A stretch of 64,000 bases of DNA. Origin: Enorma phocaeensis. GTDB taxonomy: Bacteria; Actinomycetota; Coriobacteriia; Coriobacteriales; Coriobacteriaceae. Location: assembly GCF_900186505.1 (NCBI RefSeq), contig NZ_LT891970.1, positions 790,451 to 854,450 of the forward strand. Direction: 5' to 3'. The notes under the pieces were generated by a model, which was not told the origin of the DNA, did no database searches, and worked only from the letters and a program-made list of their open reading frames with translations. Position 1 is the stretch's first letter; the number at the start of each line of letters is the position of its first letter. Shown piece by piece: positions 61,799 through 64,000 of the stretch. The translations under genes and the position numbers were made by a program.

Positions 61799-64000
61799 CT
61801 ACACGCCTTCCTTGGAATCCCCGTCCTCAGATGCCATGGCCTCCTCGGCGAAGCGAGCCGCTTCCTCCGCGATCTCCTCGTCGCTCTGGCGCGGCTTGCG
61901 ACCGCGCGCCGGGCCGCCAGCGGCGGACGCACCGGGCTGCTCGGCCTCGTGAGCCAGGTAATCATCCCAGGTGTTATCAAGCAGCGCGTGCACGGCATCG
62001 CCCTCGACGGTCTCACGCTCCAGCAGGACGCTCGCCATGAGCTCGAGCTGCTCACGGCGCTCGGAGAGGATAGCCTCGGCGCGCTCGTGGGCCTCGCGCA
62101 TGATGCGCTGCACCTCGGCGTCGATGCGGCGCGCCGTCTCCTCGGAGTAGTCCTGGTGATCGGCATAGTCGCGACCCAAAAACACTTGGTGCTGCGCCTC
62201 GCCAAAGACCTGCGTTCCCAGCTCCTTGCTCATGCCGAGCCGCGTGACCATCTCGCGTGCCATCTTGGTCGCGCGCTCCAAGTCGTTCGAGGCTCCGCTG
62301 GTGATGTCATCGCACATGAGCTCTTCGGCCACGCGGCCGCCCAAGAAGACAGCGAGTTCGTCGAGCATCTCGTTGCGCGTCTTGAGGAAATGGTCCTCCG
62401 TGGGGAGCTGCATCGTGTAGCCGAGCGCCTGGCCGCGCGGGATGATCGTGATCTTGTGAACCGGGTCCGAATGCTCGAGGACGTGGCCCACCAGCGCGTG
62501 TCCGCTCTCGTGGAAGGCGATCGTGCGGCGCTCGGCCTCGGTCATGACGCGAGCCTTGCGCTCGGGACCGGCGATCACACGCTCCATGGATTCCTCGATC
62601 TCGGCCATGGTGATGCGCTTCTCATGCCGGCGAGCGGTAAGCAGGGCCGCCTCGTTCATGAGGTTGGCGAGGTCCGCACCCGTGAAGCCCACGGTGAGCT
62701 GGGCGAGCTTTTCAAAGCTCACATCGCCGGCGAGCGGCTTGTTGGCGGCATGCACGCGCAGGATCTGCTCGCGGCCGCGCACGTCGGGCCTGTCGACGGT
62801 GATCTGGCGGTCGAAGCGCCCCGGGCGCAGCAGCGCCGGATCCAGGATGTCGGGGCGGTTGGTCGCGGCGATGAGGATCACGCTCTCGCTCTCCTCGAAG
62901 CCGTCCATCTCGACGAGCAGCTGGTTGAGCGTCTGCTCGCGCTCGTCGTGGCCGCCGCCCAGACCTGCGCCGCGCTGGCGACCCACCGCGTCGATCTCGT
63001 CGATGAAGATGATCGATGGGGCGAGCTCCTTTGCCTTGGAGAAGAGGTCGCGCACGCGGCTCGCGCCAACGCCCACGAACATCTCCACGAAGTCGGAGCC
63101 GGAGATGCTGAAGAACGGAACGCCCGCCTCGCCGGCGACCGCCTTGGCGAGCAAGGTCTTGCCGGTGCCCGGAGGGCCCACCAGAAGCACGCCGCGCGGG
63201 ATCTTGGCACCGAGCTTGCGGTAGCGATCGGGATCGGCCAGGAAGTCGCGGACCTCCTCGAGCTCCTCCACGGCCTCGTCGATACCAGCGACATCCTTGA
63301 ACTTGACCTTTGGGCGCGTGGCTTCGTCGGTCTTGGCGTTGGTCTTCCCGAACTGCATGGTCTTGCTGTTGGCACCCATCATCTGGCGCATGAGGTAGAA
63401 CATCACGAGCACCAGGATGATCGTGGGAACCACATTGATGAGCATGTCGGTGAAGGCGTTGGGGTTGTTGGTGTCGACCTCGTAGGTCACACCCGGGAAG
63501 CGCGCCATGAGCTCAGCGAGCGAATCGGATCCAACGTAGGTGGAGGTGAAGGGAACGAGCGCGTCTGCGTCACCCTTGTCTTCCGCATCCGGCCAGTACG
63601 TGCCCCTCACCTCGCCGGTGACCACGGTGTAGACCACGGAGTCCACCTGGCCGTGCTTCACGGCAGAAACGAACTGGCTGGTGGGGAGCGTTTGCGACTG
63701 CTCCTGTCCGCCCAGCGCGCCTCCCATGTTGAAGAAGAGGTACGCGATGAAGGCGCACGCGATCAGCAGGTAGAGCAGCGAAGCGCGGCTGGGCCCGCGA
63801 CGTCCGCCGCCGTTGCGCCCGCCGTTGCGCGCGCCGGAGCGGTTATCGGCCACCATGCCGTCGATACGATCGAAGAGGCTGTCGTCCGAACGATCCGGGC
63901 GCGGGGCTTCAGGATGCTGTTCCCGGGGCTCTTCGCCGGCAGGGCGCTGGGCCTCGGGCTCGGGGGTCGGCTTGTCCTCGCTGGGCTTATGCTCGGCTTC
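61799..64000 (-). CDS. ftsH: ATP-dependent zinc metalloprotease FtsH (5' end possibly beyond window)
   Basis: Membrane-anchored AAA+ protease for quality control of membrane and short-lived proteins. Numbering from the ATG at 63856: helix 1 at 27-47, an extracytoplasmic domain, helix 2 at 138-156, Walker A GPPGTGKT (227-234), Walker B IIFIDE (282-287), second region of homology ATNRPDILDPALLRPGRFDR, and the zinc site HESGH (449-453). The C-terminal tail is charged. The frame stays open upstream to the right edge for 48 more codons, Pro/Glu/Asp-rich (EAEHKPSEDKPTPEPEA), so the true start may be outside the window. Confidence 0.95.
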   Translation of the reverse strand, partial: EAEHKPSEDKPTPEPEAQRPAGEEPREQHPEAPRPDRSDDSLFDRIDGMVADNRSGARNGGRNGGGRRGPSRASLLYLLIACAFIAYLFFNMGGALGGQEQSQTLPTSQFVSAVKHGQVDSVVYTVVTGEVRGTYWPDAEDKGDADALVPFTSTYVGSDSLAELMARFPGVTYEVDTNNPNAFTDMLINVVPTIILVLVMFYLMRQMMGANSKTMQFGKTNAKTDEATRPKVKFKDVAGIDEAVEELEEVRDFLADPDRYRKLGAKIPRGVLLVGPPGTGKTLLAKAVAGEAGVPFFSISGSDFVEMFVGVGASRVRDLFSKAKELAPSIIFIDEIDAVGRQRGAGLGGGHDEREQTLNQLLVEMDGFEESESVILIAATNRPDILDPALLRPGRFDRQITVDRPDVRGREQILRVHAANKPLAGDVSFEKLAQLTVGFTGADLANLMNEAALLTARRHEKRITMAEIEESMERVIAGPERKARVMTEAERRTIAFHESGHALVGHVLEHSDPVHKITIIPRGQALGYTMQLPTEDHFLKTRNEMLDELAVFLGGRVAEELMCDDITSGASNDLERATKMAREMVTRLGMSKELGTQVFGEAQHQVFLGRDYADHQDYSEETARRIDAEVQRIMREAHERAEAILSERREQLELMASVLLERETVEGDAVHALLDNTWDDYLAHEAEQPGASAAGGPARGRKPRQSDEEIAEEAARFAEEAMASEDGDSKEGV

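Noticed and set aside
1..64000. tRNA, rRNA or known riboswitch genes
   Set aside because: Spacers were read for cloverleaf and conserved riboswitch cores by eye; none was convincing. A covariance-model scan would be decisive.

Overview
The window is high-GC bacterial DNA with dense genes and frequent GTG/TTG starts. The gene set (citrate lyase cluster with a biotin-dependent Na+ pump, an EF-G-like GTPase, very large Cna-B surface proteins with Gram-positive cell-wall-type tails, a Bacillus-type purF, amino-acid ABC importers) fits an anaerobic, gut-type actinobacterium of the Coriobacteriia, most like Collinsella. That placement is inference from gene content; no rRNA or tRNA gene is present to confirm it.

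Region 1 (1-12.4 kb) is a citrate fermentation locus. A leftward operon runs from a small AIAAG-repeat protein through a biotin carrier, oadB and a small OadG-like protein to citD, citE, citF and citX (cut by the left edge). A rightward set carries a CitMHS citrate transporter, a GntR/FCD regulator, citG, a LysR regulator, citC and an AbrB-family membrane protein. Citrate would be imported, cleaved by CitDEF (prosthetic group made by CitG/CitX, acetylated by CitC) and the oxaloacetate decarboxylated by the Na+ pump. Two genes carry lesions: the transporter has an in-frame TAG at the conserved Trp of its WGGPT motif, and the biotin carrier has a 1-base frameshift in a G6 run. No carboxyltransferase (oadA) gene is present.

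Region 2 (12.4-24.4 kb) has a cytidylate-kinase-like protein, a four-gene polar amino-acid ABC importer, a beta-helix surface protein with a small winged-helix regulator, a serine recombinase, a YqeY-like protein, a PrsA-type foldase and an AbiEi/DUF559-like protein.

Region 3 (24.4-39.2 kb) contains purN, purM and purF, an AlbA_2-type protein bracketed by two near-identical hairpin repeats built from 9-bp TGACGTAAG units, a VanZ-RDD membrane protein, an EF-G-like GTPase with altered G motifs, a MacB-like ABC transporter and an IS3-derived HTH protein. The spacers carry four copies of a ~160-bp nested-palindrome element.

Region 4 (39.3-51.3 kb) is one gene for a 4,011-residue adhesin with about 22 Cna-B/SpaA-type repeats.

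Region 5 (51.8-56.7 kb) holds two identical direct copies of an IS110-family element flanking an rRNA uracil methyltransferase gene. The second copy splits a lipase-like gene and separates its GHSRG nucleophile from its C-terminal His segment.

Region 6 (56.7-64 kb) has the lipase N-terminal part, a PHP phosphoesterase, a ~950-bp spacer of ~40-bp degenerate repeats, a Cof-type HAD phosphatase, an aminotransferase and ftsH (cut by the right edge).
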